Both the position numbers and the translations under genes were made by a program. 64,000 nucleotides of DNA from Paenibacillus sp. OK003 (lineage in GTDB: Bacteria > Bacillota > Bacilli > Paenibacillales > Paenibacillaceae): contig NZ_FOBD01000018.1 in NCBI RefSeq assembly GCF_900109515.1, forward strand, positions 62,001 to 126,000, in the 5' to 3' direction. Of this stretch, positions 50,453-58,779 are shown one piece after another (the first letter of the stretch is position 1; each line of letters starts with the position of its first letter). The notes beneath the pieces are model-generated. The model was given only the letters and a program-made list of their open reading frames with translations, did not search any database and was not told the DNA's origin.

Positions 50453-51313
50453 TTATCCATTGGATCTCGGGATTGACAAGGTTCGCATAAATGCTTCTAT
50501 ATTGTCTGTCAGAAAACCGTTATTTTCTAATCCAGCATGAGCGATCATGTTTTTGATATCTTGGACAAACTCAGACAAGCTGGAAGTAGAGGCTTTTTCG
50601 AATCTGTTCTCCCCAGCGATATTCCCGGTCGATTTGGCTACGTCCTCTTTGTATTCCTTCAACCAGTCCTGATTAGTCGATACATTTTTGGCGAAACTCT
50701 GCAGGATACTGTTCCAGTCTTTTCCGTTCACAATCGCATCCTGGAGCTTGTCCAGCGTTTTCGGTTCAAATTTCTTCATCATATAATTTAGATCAATATA
50801 ATCATCTGGAGCCCCAACAGGTCTCTGAGGAGGAGTCTCGTATTGGATTTCTTTCGTCTCAGGATCTACCGTTCTGGTTGTAGAGATGGCGGCGATTTGA
50901 CGAATCGTATTCATGAATTCCGTCGCTTGATCCCCTTTCATATAGTTGTCCGCGATATACTTTGCTTGAGTGAGACCCAATTCCAGCAATGCTGATCTGT
51001 CCTCTTCCTCGGTTACGTTAGTAATGAAATTGGATTGAATGATGCCATAGACAGCTTCCTTCACCTCCGAGGGTTGATCTGCGAGTAGGCGATTTAAGGA
51101 ATCATTGATTTGAACGGTTCCAAAATATGTAGCGGAATGATTTACAATATCGGATGCTGCCAACTGCCTGGAAGCCTGACTGATCTCCACTGTGTCGTTG
51201 TTATGTGACAGTTCGGGTATCGTGCCTGTGACCAAAGATGGTTTATCCGCCTGCTGTCTCGAGTTGATCTTGGCATTGAGGTCAAGCTGGGGCGAGCTTT
51301 GAATTTTCATCAT
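50453..51313 (-). CDS. Unknown 286-residue protein
   Basis: This soluble protein has a Ser/Asn/Gln-rich disordered N-terminus (MMKIQSSPQLDLNAKINSRQ) followed by a helical body (LLADQPSEVKEAVYGIIQSN). It has no signal peptide or membrane segment. The start is set at ATG 51313 with AGGAGTG upstream; the long N-terminal extension to 51385 lacks a site. The N-terminal style recalls Bacillales proteins of flagellar or secreted-substrate type, but I do not recognise a family. Confidence 0.6.
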   Translation of the reverse strand: MMKIQSSPQLDLNAKINSRQQADKPSLVTGTIPELSHNNDTVEISQASRQLAASDIVNHSATYFGTVQINDSLNRLLADQPSEVKEAVYGIIQSNFITNVTEEEDRSALLELGLTQAKYIADNYMKGDQATEFMNTIRQIAAISTTRTVDPETKEIQYETPPQRPVGAPDDYIDLNYMMKKFEPKTLDKLQDAIVNGKDWNSILQSFAKNVSTNQDWLKEYKEDVAKSTGNIAGENRFEKASTSSLSEFVQDIKNMIAHAGLENNGFLTDNIEAFMRTLSIPRSNG

Positions 51314-51404
51314 GAACACACTCCTGTTCGTTTTGATATATTCCAAATATTCTCTTCTCATCATAGTATCGGAATAATATTCCATATTTTTTTATATTAA
51401 TGGA

Positions 51405-51444
51405 CAAAAAAAGCAATGGGCGTTTAAATAAACGGCCCATTGCT
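51405..51444 (-). terminator. Terminator of the 52920-51460 gene
   Basis: AGCAATGGGC/GCCCATTGCT hairpin with inner CGTTTA/TAAACG; seven T residues follow on the minus strand. Confidence 0.85.
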
Positions 51445-51459
51445 CTGTTGTCGATCCGA

Positions 51460-52920
51460 TCAGCCTCCGTAAATACTGTAGGCAAAGTGGTATACAATAT
51501 CCGTATCATTTGCGCTTGGACGACTCGTTACCTTCGCCAGCACACCACAAATATCATAGTAATGCGTGAAGCTTATGGCTCCCGGCAAGTATTGACTTAT
51601 GCTCCCGGTTGAAGGAGGCAGGGATAACGTAGCAGTGAATTGACCGCTGCTGTTTGTCATCACCTTTGCACTGCGATATCTGTTGTTGCTGCCTTCGGAC
51701 CAATAATCATTCTCCCAAAGAACCTCTACTTCCGCATTGGCTACCGCATAGTTATCTGAAGTCGCGGCAACGCCAGTTACCGTAAAACTGGTTCCCGTTA
51801 TCCGGTAGTAGCGTCCATACGCATATGTGGGGTAGTCATTCGAACCGCCATTGGAATTATAACCTGTGATCACGACTTTATCCGCTCTTAGTACGGGTTG
51901 AAGATGTAATGAGTAGTTGTTATCCGAATAACTACTTGTTGTATACACCTTCAAATAATATGTTCCCGTGCCTAGAGACACATTGCCGTTGGTGGAGGGT
52001 ATGAATACCATCCGATTGTTGCTTAATGCACCATACAATTCCGCCTTATAGCCATTTCCTACAGAGGCTTGATCCAGATCGATACGCATGGCATCATAAT
52101 TTCTGCTTTCGGGAACCGTGATCTTATACCAATCCTGATCAACCTCCGAATTAATGGAGCGGCTTGAAAGAGTAGAGCCTCCAGCTGCAACCGTGAAAGG
52201 ATAAGCATGAAGTGCATTTTCATCCGTCTCGTACGCATCATAGGTTGAGCTAGTGGAGACGGTTAGAGTGAATGGTTCATTAATGCTGCCTCCAACTGCG
52301 CCGTAGACTTCAATGAAGTAGGCTTTGGAACTGGCCGTGCTGTTTTTGGTACCCACATTTTCAGACAATGTTCTTGATCCATTTCCATAGTTATTCAGAT
52401 ACGTGCCATAAATTGAATAATCAATTGGTGTTGGGTTCAACTCACCAGTGGACATGTCAAATTCGTAGAGATATAGATCATAATCTAGCTGCGCCGAAGC
52501 AGGATTATCCATTTGTACTTGAAGTATGCTCCCCGGTTGTACATAGATAGGATATAAAAAGCTGGACGTACCTTCTTGTTGGATATAGCCCGTGTATGTA
52601 TTAGTCTCTGCTGTGGCTGTAGCGATAACCGATTGCGGAGCCGAAATGAGTCCCTTTTGTAATTCTGAAGACGCGGTAGCCGATTCCAAATTTACAGATG
52701 CCTTTACCCGATGCTTCTTCAGTTTGGACGAATCCAACTCAGAAGCATCCTTGGTAAGTTCGGATATCATCTCCCCAGTTGGCTGCAATACCTGTTCTGC
52801 GACATGGGCATCCGGGTGAACTCCCGATTCGGCCATGTCATCGTCTGCAAACGCTTGAAAGCCGAAGGCAAAACTGAGAAATAGATTCATGACGACAACC
52901 ATAGAAAGCGTCTTTTTCAA
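51460..52920 (-). CDS. Secreted protein with PPC-like beta-sandwich domains
   Basis: This 486-residue exported protein has a signal peptide (residues 1-25, ending AFADD) and a helical linker (about 30-95). Two beta-sandwich repeats like bacterial pre-peptidase C-terminal domains follow: one with YLYEFDMSTGELNPT and AYFIEVYGAVGG, the second with DQDWYKITVPESRNYDAMRID and GTYYLKVYTTSSYSDNNYSLHL. A C-terminal Ig-like domain (about 375-470) has VTGVAATSDNYAVANAEVEV. The start ATG 52920 follows GAGGGGATTTTAAACTTG. No catalytic motif, so a structural or adhesive role is inferred. Confidence 0.78.
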   Translation of the reverse strand: MKKTLSMVVVMNLFLSFAFGFQAFADDDMAESGVHPDAHVAEQVLQPTGEMISELTKDASELDSSKLKKHRVKASVNLESATASSELQKGLISAPQSVIATATAETNTYTGYIQQEGTSSFLYPIYVQPGSILQVQMDNPASAQLDYDLYLYEFDMSTGELNPTPIDYSIYGTYLNNYGNGSRTLSENVGTKNSTASSKAYFIEVYGAVGGSINEPFTLTVSTSSTYDAYETDENALHAYPFTVAAGGSTLSSRSINSEVDQDWYKITVPESRNYDAMRIDLDQASVGNGYKAELYGALSNNRMVFIPSTNGNVSLGTGTYYLKVYTTSSYSDNNYSLHLQPVLRADKVVITGYNSNGGSNDYPTYAYGRYYRITGTSFTVTGVAATSDNYAVANAEVEVLWENDYWSEGSNNRYRSAKVMTNSSGQFTATLSLPPSTGSISQYLPGAISFTHYYDICGVLAKVTSRPSANDTDIVYHFAYSIYGG

Positions 52921-53234
52921 GTTTAAAATCCCCTCTCGAAATATAATAAAATTTTGCTACAATTGTATAATATACCAGTATTAATGGTTTGTTAAGTGGT
53001 TATTATAGGATGTTTTGAAGTTTCCTTGAACAAAATAGCTATATTGCTCGCCTGCTGAGTCAGGAGTAGAGGATATGATTGTTTTGGAAGGTTCCCTTCT
53101 TACTATTTCTTCGGCGTGTACCTTCTGGTTTACCGTAGCAAGCTGTTGTTTGCAAACCTCGATGCCGTGTTGAACGGGAATTGAGGGTTTGCTATAATTT
53201 ACACAGGACGCAACGAAGAAGGGAGCCCTGTACG

Positions 53235-53684
53235 ATGAAAAAGGCCAAACATACCTGTCCCTCCAATAGCAAGGCATTCGGCTTGGCATTGCAGGCCCTT
53301 GTGTTCATGTCTAATAGTTCTAACCGCTATCCAAGTAACAATATCGCCGATCAATTATGCTCAGAAGCAACATTAATTCGCCGAATATTGGCGAAACTCG
53401 CTCAGGAGAACATTCTGGAGGTTCGTGAAGGACGCGATGGAGGTTATCGCATGAAGCAGCCGCCGGAATCGGTGACACTGGCCGATATATATCTTTCGCT
53501 TCAGACCGAGGCATCGCTGTGTGAAGGAATGCTGGATTCCACAGGCGATCACTCCTTTGGTATGCAGATGTATGACATGTTCAGCGATATTACGGGGGAA
53601 ATTAATCATAGCGTGTTGGAAATCCTGCGAAAATACACCATTGCCGACATGGCCAAACGAATGAGTCCGATCATGGAGAATTGA
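53235..53684 (+). CDS. Rrf2-family transcriptional regulator
   Basis: This 149-residue winged-HTH protein of the Rrf2 family has the recognition region SSNRYPSNNIADQLCSEATL followed by IRRILAKLAQENILEVREGRDGGYRM (residues about 24-75), where REGRDGGY is the wing signature. It lacks the C-x5-C-x5-C iron-sulfur cluster pattern of IscR/NsrR, so it is probably YwnA-like and senses something else. ATG 53235 follows GAAGGGAG. It precedes a nitroreductase gene, with two matching dyads in between, so it likely represses that gene. Confidence 0.88.
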   Translation: MKKAKHTCPSNSKAFGLALQALVFMSNSSNRYPSNNIADQLCSEATLIRRILAKLAQENILEVREGRDGGYRMKQPPESVTLADIYLSLQTEASLCEGMLDSTGDHSFGMQMYDMFSDITGEINHSVLEILRKYTIADMAKRMSPIMEN

Positions 53685-53706
53685 CAACATCCCCATCCAC
53701 ATATAT

Positions 53707-53728
53707 ACTGTGCTTATATTAGCACAGT
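53707..53728. promoter_or_regulatory. Operator 1, ACTGTG-N10-CACAGT
   Basis: Inverted repeat ACTGTGC...GCACAGT upstream of the nitroreductase gene; an identical arrangement recurs 45 bp downstream. Confidence 0.7.
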
Positions 53729-53751
53729 TAAGTGGTTTATTTTTATCTTTA

Positions 53752-53773
53752 ACTGTGTTTAATAATACACAGT
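53752..53773. promoter_or_regulatory. Operator 2, ACTGTG-N10-CACAGT
   Basis: Second dyad, same half-sites and same 10-bp spacing as operator 1. It ends 24 bases before the nitroreductase ATG, so bound repressor would block transcription. Confidence 0.7.
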
Positions 53774-53796
53774 ATATAAATGGGAGGCAAAATGGG

Positions 53797-54441
53797 ATGG
53801 AGAGCGTAAAACAAGAGCAAAGCTTCATGGAAGTGGTAAAGGAAAGACGTTCTGTACGGCATTACGATCCTGCGTTCAACATTTCAGAGGAGGAATTGAA
53901 AGATATTCTGACTGAAGCAGCCCTTGCTCCATCTGGCGCGAACATGCAGCCATGGAAATTCATTGTCTTTAATGATCAGGCTCTGAAAGAACAATTGCTT
54001 CCCATCGCGAACAACCAGCAGCAGGTGGTAGATGCCTCGGCCGTTATTGCGGTGCTGGGTGATTTGGAGTATATCAAACAGGTGGATTCCGTTTACGACG
54101 CTTCTGTAGAAGCTGGTTATATGACGAAGGAAGTTAAGGATTCGTTGGTTACCAACATCAAGGGAATACTGGGAAGCATGGATTCTCAATATATCAGGGA
54201 CGGCGTAATATTTGATTGTGGTCTAATATCAATGCAGTTCATGCTCGCCGCCAAAGCGCGCGGTTATGATACCGTTGCAATGGCTGGGTACGATAAAAAT
54301 AAATTTATTGAAACGTTCGATATTCCCGATCGTTATGTTCCAACCATTCTCATTTCCATCGGCAAAGCCTCGCAACCGGGACATCCGACGACTCGACTGC
54401 CCATTGACGAGCTGACGTTCTGGAATGGTATCACAAAATAA
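53797..54441 (+). CDS. Nitroreductase-family protein
   Basis: This 214-residue flavin (FMN)-dependent oxidoreductase has the N-terminal motif VKERRSVRHYDP, the substrate/cofactor region LAPSGANMQPWKFIVF, and GYDTVAMAGYDKNKF with VPTILISIGKA. ATG 53797 follows GGGAGGCAAAATG. An Rrf2 regulator gene is directly upstream with paired operators, so expression probably responds to an electrophile or nitro compound. Substrate unknown. Confidence 0.9.
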   Translation: MESVKQEQSFMEVVKERRSVRHYDPAFNISEEELKDILTEAALAPSGANMQPWKFIVFNDQALKEQLLPIANNQQQVVDASAVIAVLGDLEYIKQVDSVYDASVEAGYMTKEVKDSLVTNIKGILGSMDSQYIRDGVIFDCGLISMQFMLAAKARGYDTVAMAGYDKNKFIETFDIPDRYVPTILISIGKASQPGHPTTRLPIDELTFWNGITK

Positions 54442-54526
54442 TGTAGGCCTCTCCATTGGGAGAGACACTCCTTATGAGTTAGTTCCCGTTCTAGCTATAA
54501 AGAATGACTAAAGCAAGATATCTTGG

Positions 54527-54552
54527 GGCTGCCATTACGGCAGCCTTTTCGT
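54527..54552 (+). terminator. Terminator after the nitroreductase gene
   Basis: GGCTGCC/GGCAGCC hairpin with a 5-nt loop, followed by TTTT. Confidence 0.85.
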
Positions 54553-54660
54553 ATTTCAGCATGAACATACATGGTGACCACCGATAAAAGGCGGGTGGTT
54601 GAGGCTGGGATTTCCCCCTTTTATGGAGCAATCGCCATCAACCAAATCTCCGGCCTGATA

Positions 54661-55770
54661 CTATTCCAACTCAATCTCTTTTACGGTCTCGCCCTCAACC
54701 AGCACGGGCTGGTAATAGGTGTTGTTGGGCAGATCCTTTTTGCCTTGCAGCTTCTTGATGACCCAATCCGCAGCGTCACGGCCCATTTGTTCTTGGGGAT
54801 GAGTTAACGTCGTGAGTTTGATGTTGGCATTCTTGGCGATGTACGAATTATCCTGGCCGATAATGGATAGCTCGTCTGGAATGGAAATGCCCAGCTTTCT
54901 ACATGCATGTACAACCTCCAACCCCACCTCATCGTTATAACAGACAAGGGATGTTAGCGCATCTCTGTTTTCCTCCAGGAACACCTCCAGATTGGTGGAG
55001 AGGTCCGGCTTCGATGCCGTATCGAATGAAAGCACCTGCTCGGGATGAAACCGCAACTTGGCTTCGCCCAACGCTTTGATATATCCCTTCATTCGATACT
55101 TCCCTTGTAAATCATCCATTTTCGCGATAATGCCGATCTGGCTATGTCCTTTGGCGATCAGTTCCCGAGTAGCTAGGTAGCTGGACTGCACGTCATCCAG
55201 ACAGAAGAAAGGCACCTCCAGCTCTTCATAAAAGGCATTGATCATCGTAAACGGTACATCTTGCTCTTTAAACGAAAGGTAGTACGCAATGTTGGGATTG
55301 TACAGATTACTCTTGGTCGGTTCGACGATCAGGCCATCCACACCGTAGGAGAGCATCATCTCAAGCGCCTTTTTCTCTTGCGCGACATCGTTATTGGTGC
55401 TGGCTAACAGCAACGAATAATTGTCTTCATTCAATCGGCCTTCAATGCCGCGGATGATGGAGGGGAAGATGTAATCGGAGATATACGTCGTGATGACGCC
55501 GATTGTTTTTTTCATCGTGTTCCCGCCAGTTCTGGATCGATAGAGATTGCTTACATAGGTGCCGGAACCCTTCTCACTTCTCAAAAAGCCCTCGTTCGAT
55601 AGCTCCAAAATGGCCTTCCGCACCGTCTGGCGGCTAACGTTGTAGCTGTCCTGTAATGCGGATTCGGTAGGAATTTGTTCGCCTACGCTATAGGTTCCGG
55701 ATAGGATATTGCTTTTGATATCGTCAATGATGACCTGATACTTTGGCTTCACACAGTCCACTTCTTTCAT
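54661..55770 (-). CDS. araR: AraR, arabinose-responsive repressor (GntR/LacI chimera)
   Basis: This 369-residue regulator has an N-terminal GntR-type winged HTH (PKYQVIIDDIKSNILSGTYSV... VSRQTVRKAILELSNEGFLRSEKGSGTYV, residues about 8-75) and a C-terminal LacI-type sugar-binding domain (KKTIGVITTYISDYIFPSIIRGIE ..., about 88-369). This is the AraR architecture; L-arabinose releases it from ATTTGTACGTACAA-type boxes. Two such boxes lie at 55805 and 56009, between araR and the divergent arabinose genes. The N-terminal start (ATG 55770) has only a weak ribosome site; GTG at 55749 is an alternative. Confidence 0.92.
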   Translation of the reverse strand: MKEVDCVKPKYQVIIDDIKSNILSGTYSVGEQIPTESALQDSYNVSRQTVRKAILELSNEGFLRSEKGSGTYVSNLYRSRTGGNTMKKTIGVITTYISDYIFPSIIRGIEGRLNEDNYSLLLASTNNDVAQEKKALEMMLSYGVDGLIVEPTKSNLYNPNIAYYLSFKEQDVPFTMINAFYEELEVPFFCLDDVQSSYLATRELIAKGHSQIGIIAKMDDLQGKYRMKGYIKALGEAKLRFHPEQVLSFDTASKPDLSTNLEVFLEENRDALTSLVCYNDEVGLEVVHACRKLGISIPDELSIIGQDNSYIAKNANIKLTTLTHPQEQMGRDAADWVIKKLQGKKDLPNNTYYQPVLVEGETVKEIELE

Positions 55771-55804
55771 CGTTACTTATCTATATCAACGTTGTTGTTC
55801 AAAT

Positions 55805-55820
55805 AGTTGTACGTACATAT
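55805..55820. promoter_or_regulatory. AraR operator near araR
   Basis: AGTTGTACGTACATAT, dyad centred on TGTACGTACA, 35-50 bases upstream of the araR start; fits the B. subtilis AraR consensus core. Confidence 0.75.
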
Positions 55821-56002
55821 TCTAGCATGATTCAGATGGGATGGAAATAAAACCGAACATTTTTCAAAATAAACCGTACATATTTAGCCTTTTTGCATAG
55901 AGGTGTACCTTACAGCATAGCCATTTTATAGCCATATAAGACCTTTGAATAGTCAAATAGAGCACAACATGTGTCCTTTGTAAGTATAACTATTATATAT
56001 TA

Positions 56003-56031
56003 TTGACAAATGTACGTACAAAAAATATACT
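56003..56031 (+). promoter_or_regulatory. Arabinose operon promoter overlapping an AraR operator
   Basis: TTGACA, 17-bp spacer, TATACT, with the AraR dyad TGTACGTACA (56011-56020) inside the spacer. Bound AraR would occlude RNA polymerase. A cre-like site GGAAAGCGCATTCT (56047-56060) just downstream suggests CcpA catabolite repression, with two mismatches to consensus. Confidence 0.85.
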
Positions 56032-56193
56032 AAGGCTGTCAGAAAAGGAAAGCGCATTCTTTGAAAACAGAGACTTTATGAACCACCTTTATACAAAAAA
56101 TCATGATCAGCTACTGCCTTAAGTAGAAGCTTCACCTTATATATGCATCTTTAGGGATGTGAAATCGCGACCAGAGAGGGGATACACGTGATT

Positions 56194-57810
56194 ATGAGTC
56201 AACTGGACTTGAAAGACGCCATTATCAAGGGCGCTACTTCGCTTGGAATTGAATTTGGATCAACGCGGATTAAGGCGGTGTTGATTGACGAGCGTTTTGA
56301 GACCATCGCGTCAGGCAGTTATGAATGGGAGAACCTTCTGAAAGACGGATATTGGACGTACAACCAGGAGGATATCATCACAGGTCTGCAAACGGCTTAT
56401 CGTGAGATGAAGCAAGATGTAGAACAAAAATACGGAATTACGCTTCGAACGGTCGGTTCTATCGGATTCTCAGCCATGATGCACGGATATATCGCATTGG
56501 ATAGCGCAGGCGAACTGCTGGTACCTTTCCGCACCTGGCGTAACGCGACGACGGGAGCAGCTGCAAGGGAGCTAACGGAACTTCTGCAATTCAATATTCC
56601 GGAACGCTGGAGCATCGCTCATTTGTACCAAGCGATCTTGAACGAAGAGGCCCATGTGCCTCGCATCGATCACCTGACAACTCTGGCTGGATACATCCAC
56701 TGGTTGCTGACGGGCAATAAGGCGATTGGCATCGGCGATGCTTCAGGCATTTTCCCAATTGACGAGTCTACGCATAATTATCACCCATCCATGATCCAAC
56801 AGTTCAACCAACAGATCGCAGGCAAAGGTTATCCGTGGAAGGTCGAGAACCTTCTTCCGAAGGTATATCTCGCGGGTAAGAATGCAGGTGCATTGACGGA
56901 AGCGGGAGCGAAGTTGCTCGACCCTTCGCAAGATCTGCAAGCAGGCATTCCACTGTGTCCGCCAGAAGGCGATGCCGGAACGGGTATGGTGGCAACAAAT
57001 AGCGTGAGAAAACGTACGGGGAACATCTCGGTTGGCACATCCGTATTTGCCATGATCGTACTGGAGAAGGAATTATCCAAAGTGTATCCCGAGATCGATA
57101 TGGTTACCACGCCAGATGGTAGCCCAGTAGGGATGGTGCATGCCAACAACTGTTCCAGTGATATCAACGCATGGGTGGGATTGTTCCGCGAATTCTCTCA
57201 AGCGATGGGATATGAAGTGGATAACGGCAAGTTGTTCAGCGTGTTGTTCAACAAGGCATTGGAGGCAGACCCAGATGGTGGCGGCTTGCTCAGCTACGGT
57301 TACTACTCCGGCGAGAACATTACGGGACTTGAGAAAGGCCGTCCATTGTTCGTGCGCTCCCCGGAAAGCAACTTCAGTCTGGCGAACTTCATACGGACAC
57401 ATCTGTTCAGTGCCTTTGGTGCACTCAAGCTGGGCATGGACATTTTGACGGAGGAAGAGAATGTAGCCATTGACAGCATTTTGGCTCATGGTGGCCTGTT
57501 CAAAACCCCTGTGGTCGGGCAACGGATTGTAGCTGCTGCGATGAACGTACCGGTATCGGTCATGTCTACCGCTGGTGAAGGCGGCGCATGGGGCATGGCA
57601 CTTCTGGCTTCGTACATGATCAACAAGGATCAAGAGGAGAGCCTGGATGTGTTCCTGGAGCAGAAAGTCTTCAACGATGTTGAGGGAGTCGAAGTGGCGC
57701 CGGATGCATCGGATGTGAAAGGGTTTGAAGCATTTATCGAACGCTATCGGAGTGGACTTGCGATTGAGCAATCAGCCGTGGATCATCTGGTAGAGAACGG
57801 GAGGGAATAA
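56194..57810 (+). CDS. FGGY-family carbohydrate kinase, probable ribulokinase
   Basis: This 538-residue sugar kinase phosphorylates, by context, L-ribulose. FGGY domain features are LGIEFGSTRIKAVLID (phosphate 1, about residues 16-31), IGFSAMMHGYIA, a linker, and the C-terminal ATP site with GNISVGTSVFAMI and STAGEGGAWGMALLASYM. It is more XylB-like than classical AraB, resembling the alternative ribulokinase (AraK) of some Firmicutes. ATG 56194 and GTG 56188 are both possible after GAGAGGGGA. araD begins 1 base after the stop. Confidence 0.85.
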   Translation: MSQLDLKDAIIKGATSLGIEFGSTRIKAVLIDERFETIASGSYEWENLLKDGYWTYNQEDIITGLQTAYREMKQDVEQKYGITLRTVGSIGFSAMMHGYIALDSAGELLVPFRTWRNATTGAAARELTELLQFNIPERWSIAHLYQAILNEEAHVPRIDHLTTLAGYIHWLLTGNKAIGIGDASGIFPIDESTHNYHPSMIQQFNQQIAGKGYPWKVENLLPKVYLAGKNAGALTEAGAKLLDPSQDLQAGIPLCPPEGDAGTGMVATNSVRKRTGNISVGTSVFAMIVLEKELSKVYPEIDMVTTPDGSPVGMVHANNCSSDINAWVGLFREFSQAMGYEVDNGKLFSVLFNKALEADPDGGGLLSYGYYSGENITGLEKGRPLFVRSPESNFSLANFIRTHLFSAFGALKLGMDILTEEENVAIDSILAHGGLFKTPVVGQRIVAAAMNVPVSVMSTAGEGGAWGMALLASYMINKDQEESLDVFLEQKVFNDVEGVEVAPDASDVKGFEAFIERYRSGLAIEQSAVDHLVENGRE

Positions 57811-57811
57811 C

Positions 57812-58507
57812 ATGTTAGAACAACTGAAAGAAGAGGTATTCCAGGCGAATCTGGAACTGCCAAAGCACGGACTTGTGAAATTCACATGGGGTAACGTCAG
57901 CGCAATGGATCGGGAAAGCGGTCTGTTCGTCATCAAACCAAGTGGCGTCAGCTACGATACGATGAAAGCAAGTGACATGGTTGTGGTTGATCTGGACGGT
58001 AACGTAGTGGAGGGTGAGATGCGACCTTCCTCGGACACCGCAACACATGCCGTACTATATAAGCATTACTCGGAGATTGGTGGCATCGTGCACACACACT
58101 CCACATGGGCGACCATCTGGGCGCAAGCCGGATTGGACGTACCTGTAATGGGCACCACGCATGCAGACACGTTCTATGGGGCTGTGCCTTGCGCACGTTT
58201 CCTGAATCAGGACGAGGTTGATCGTGGATACGAAGCGGAGACGGGACGCGTCATTATTGAAACGTTTGAGCAGCGTGGAATTGATGTTATGGCTGTTCCG
58301 GCAGTATTGCTCCATGGTCACGCACCGTTTACGTGGGGGAAAGATGCCAAGTCTGCAGTGGTAAACAGTGTCGTGCTGGAGGAAGTGTGCAAAATGAACC
58401 TTTACGCGCGGCAGTTAAATAACTTCGCGAAAGAACTGCCACAAGGCATTTTGGATAAACACTATCTGCGAAAACACGGAAAAGACGCGTATTACGGACA
58501 GAAGTAA
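57812..58507 (+). CDS. araD: L-ribulose-5-phosphate 4-epimerase
   Basis: This 231-residue class II aldolase-fold epimerase converts L-ribulose-5-phosphate to D-xylulose-5-phosphate. The zinc ligands are in VHTHSTWATIWA and the His of HGHAPFTWG; the N-terminal GLVKFTWGNVSA and KPSGVSYDTM are typical, as is the ending HYLRKHGKDAYYGQK. Its start is in the intergenic of the kinase, 1 base after the kinase stop, with GGGAGGGAATAAC as ribosome site. Followed by 270 bases with the structured repeat before araA. Confidence 0.96.
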   Translation: MLEQLKEEVFQANLELPKHGLVKFTWGNVSAMDRESGLFVIKPSGVSYDTMKASDMVVVDLDGNVVEGEMRPSSDTATHAVLYKHYSEIGGIVHTHSTWATIWAQAGLDVPVMGTTHADTFYGAVPCARFLNQDEVDRGYEAETGRVIIETFEQRGIDVMAVPAVLLHGHAPFTWGKDAKSAVVNSVVLEEVCKMNLYARQLNNFAKELPQGILDKHYLRKHGKDAYYGQK

Positions 58508-58585
58508 TTAGGTTATAACAGTGACTGGAAGCATGTTCTGGCTTACAAGTGGTTTAGTGTGGGAATGATTTGTTCAACTATACTT

Positions 58586-58737
58586 TTTACACGATAACGG
58601 AGAGTGCAGAACCAATCTGAAGAAGCGAAGCGCTCGCGTTTATCACAGGATTTTCCCTTTGCAAAAAGGGAATCAAAAAATCCGGGGATAACCAGCGATC
58701 GGAAGATGGTACTGCAATCGCAGTGTTCTAGTGTAAA
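58586..58737 (+). ncRNA. Structured intergenic RNA-like repeat, copy 3 (between araD and araA)
   Basis: This 152-nt copy is closed by TTTACAC (58586-58592) with GTGTAAA (58731-58737). The second stem is CAG.ACC.ATCT with AGAT.GGTACTG, the short arm GCGA/TCGC, and the long arm GGATTTT/AAAATCC capped by CCCTTT/AAAGGG. The motifs AATCA and (A)CAGCGATCGGAAG are conserved with the copies at 1369 and 3832. It ends 42 nt before the araA ATG, inside the operon. Confidence 0.7.
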
Positions 58738-58779
58738 CCCAAATGTTCAACTATAAAATAATGAAATGAGGATGAAAAT

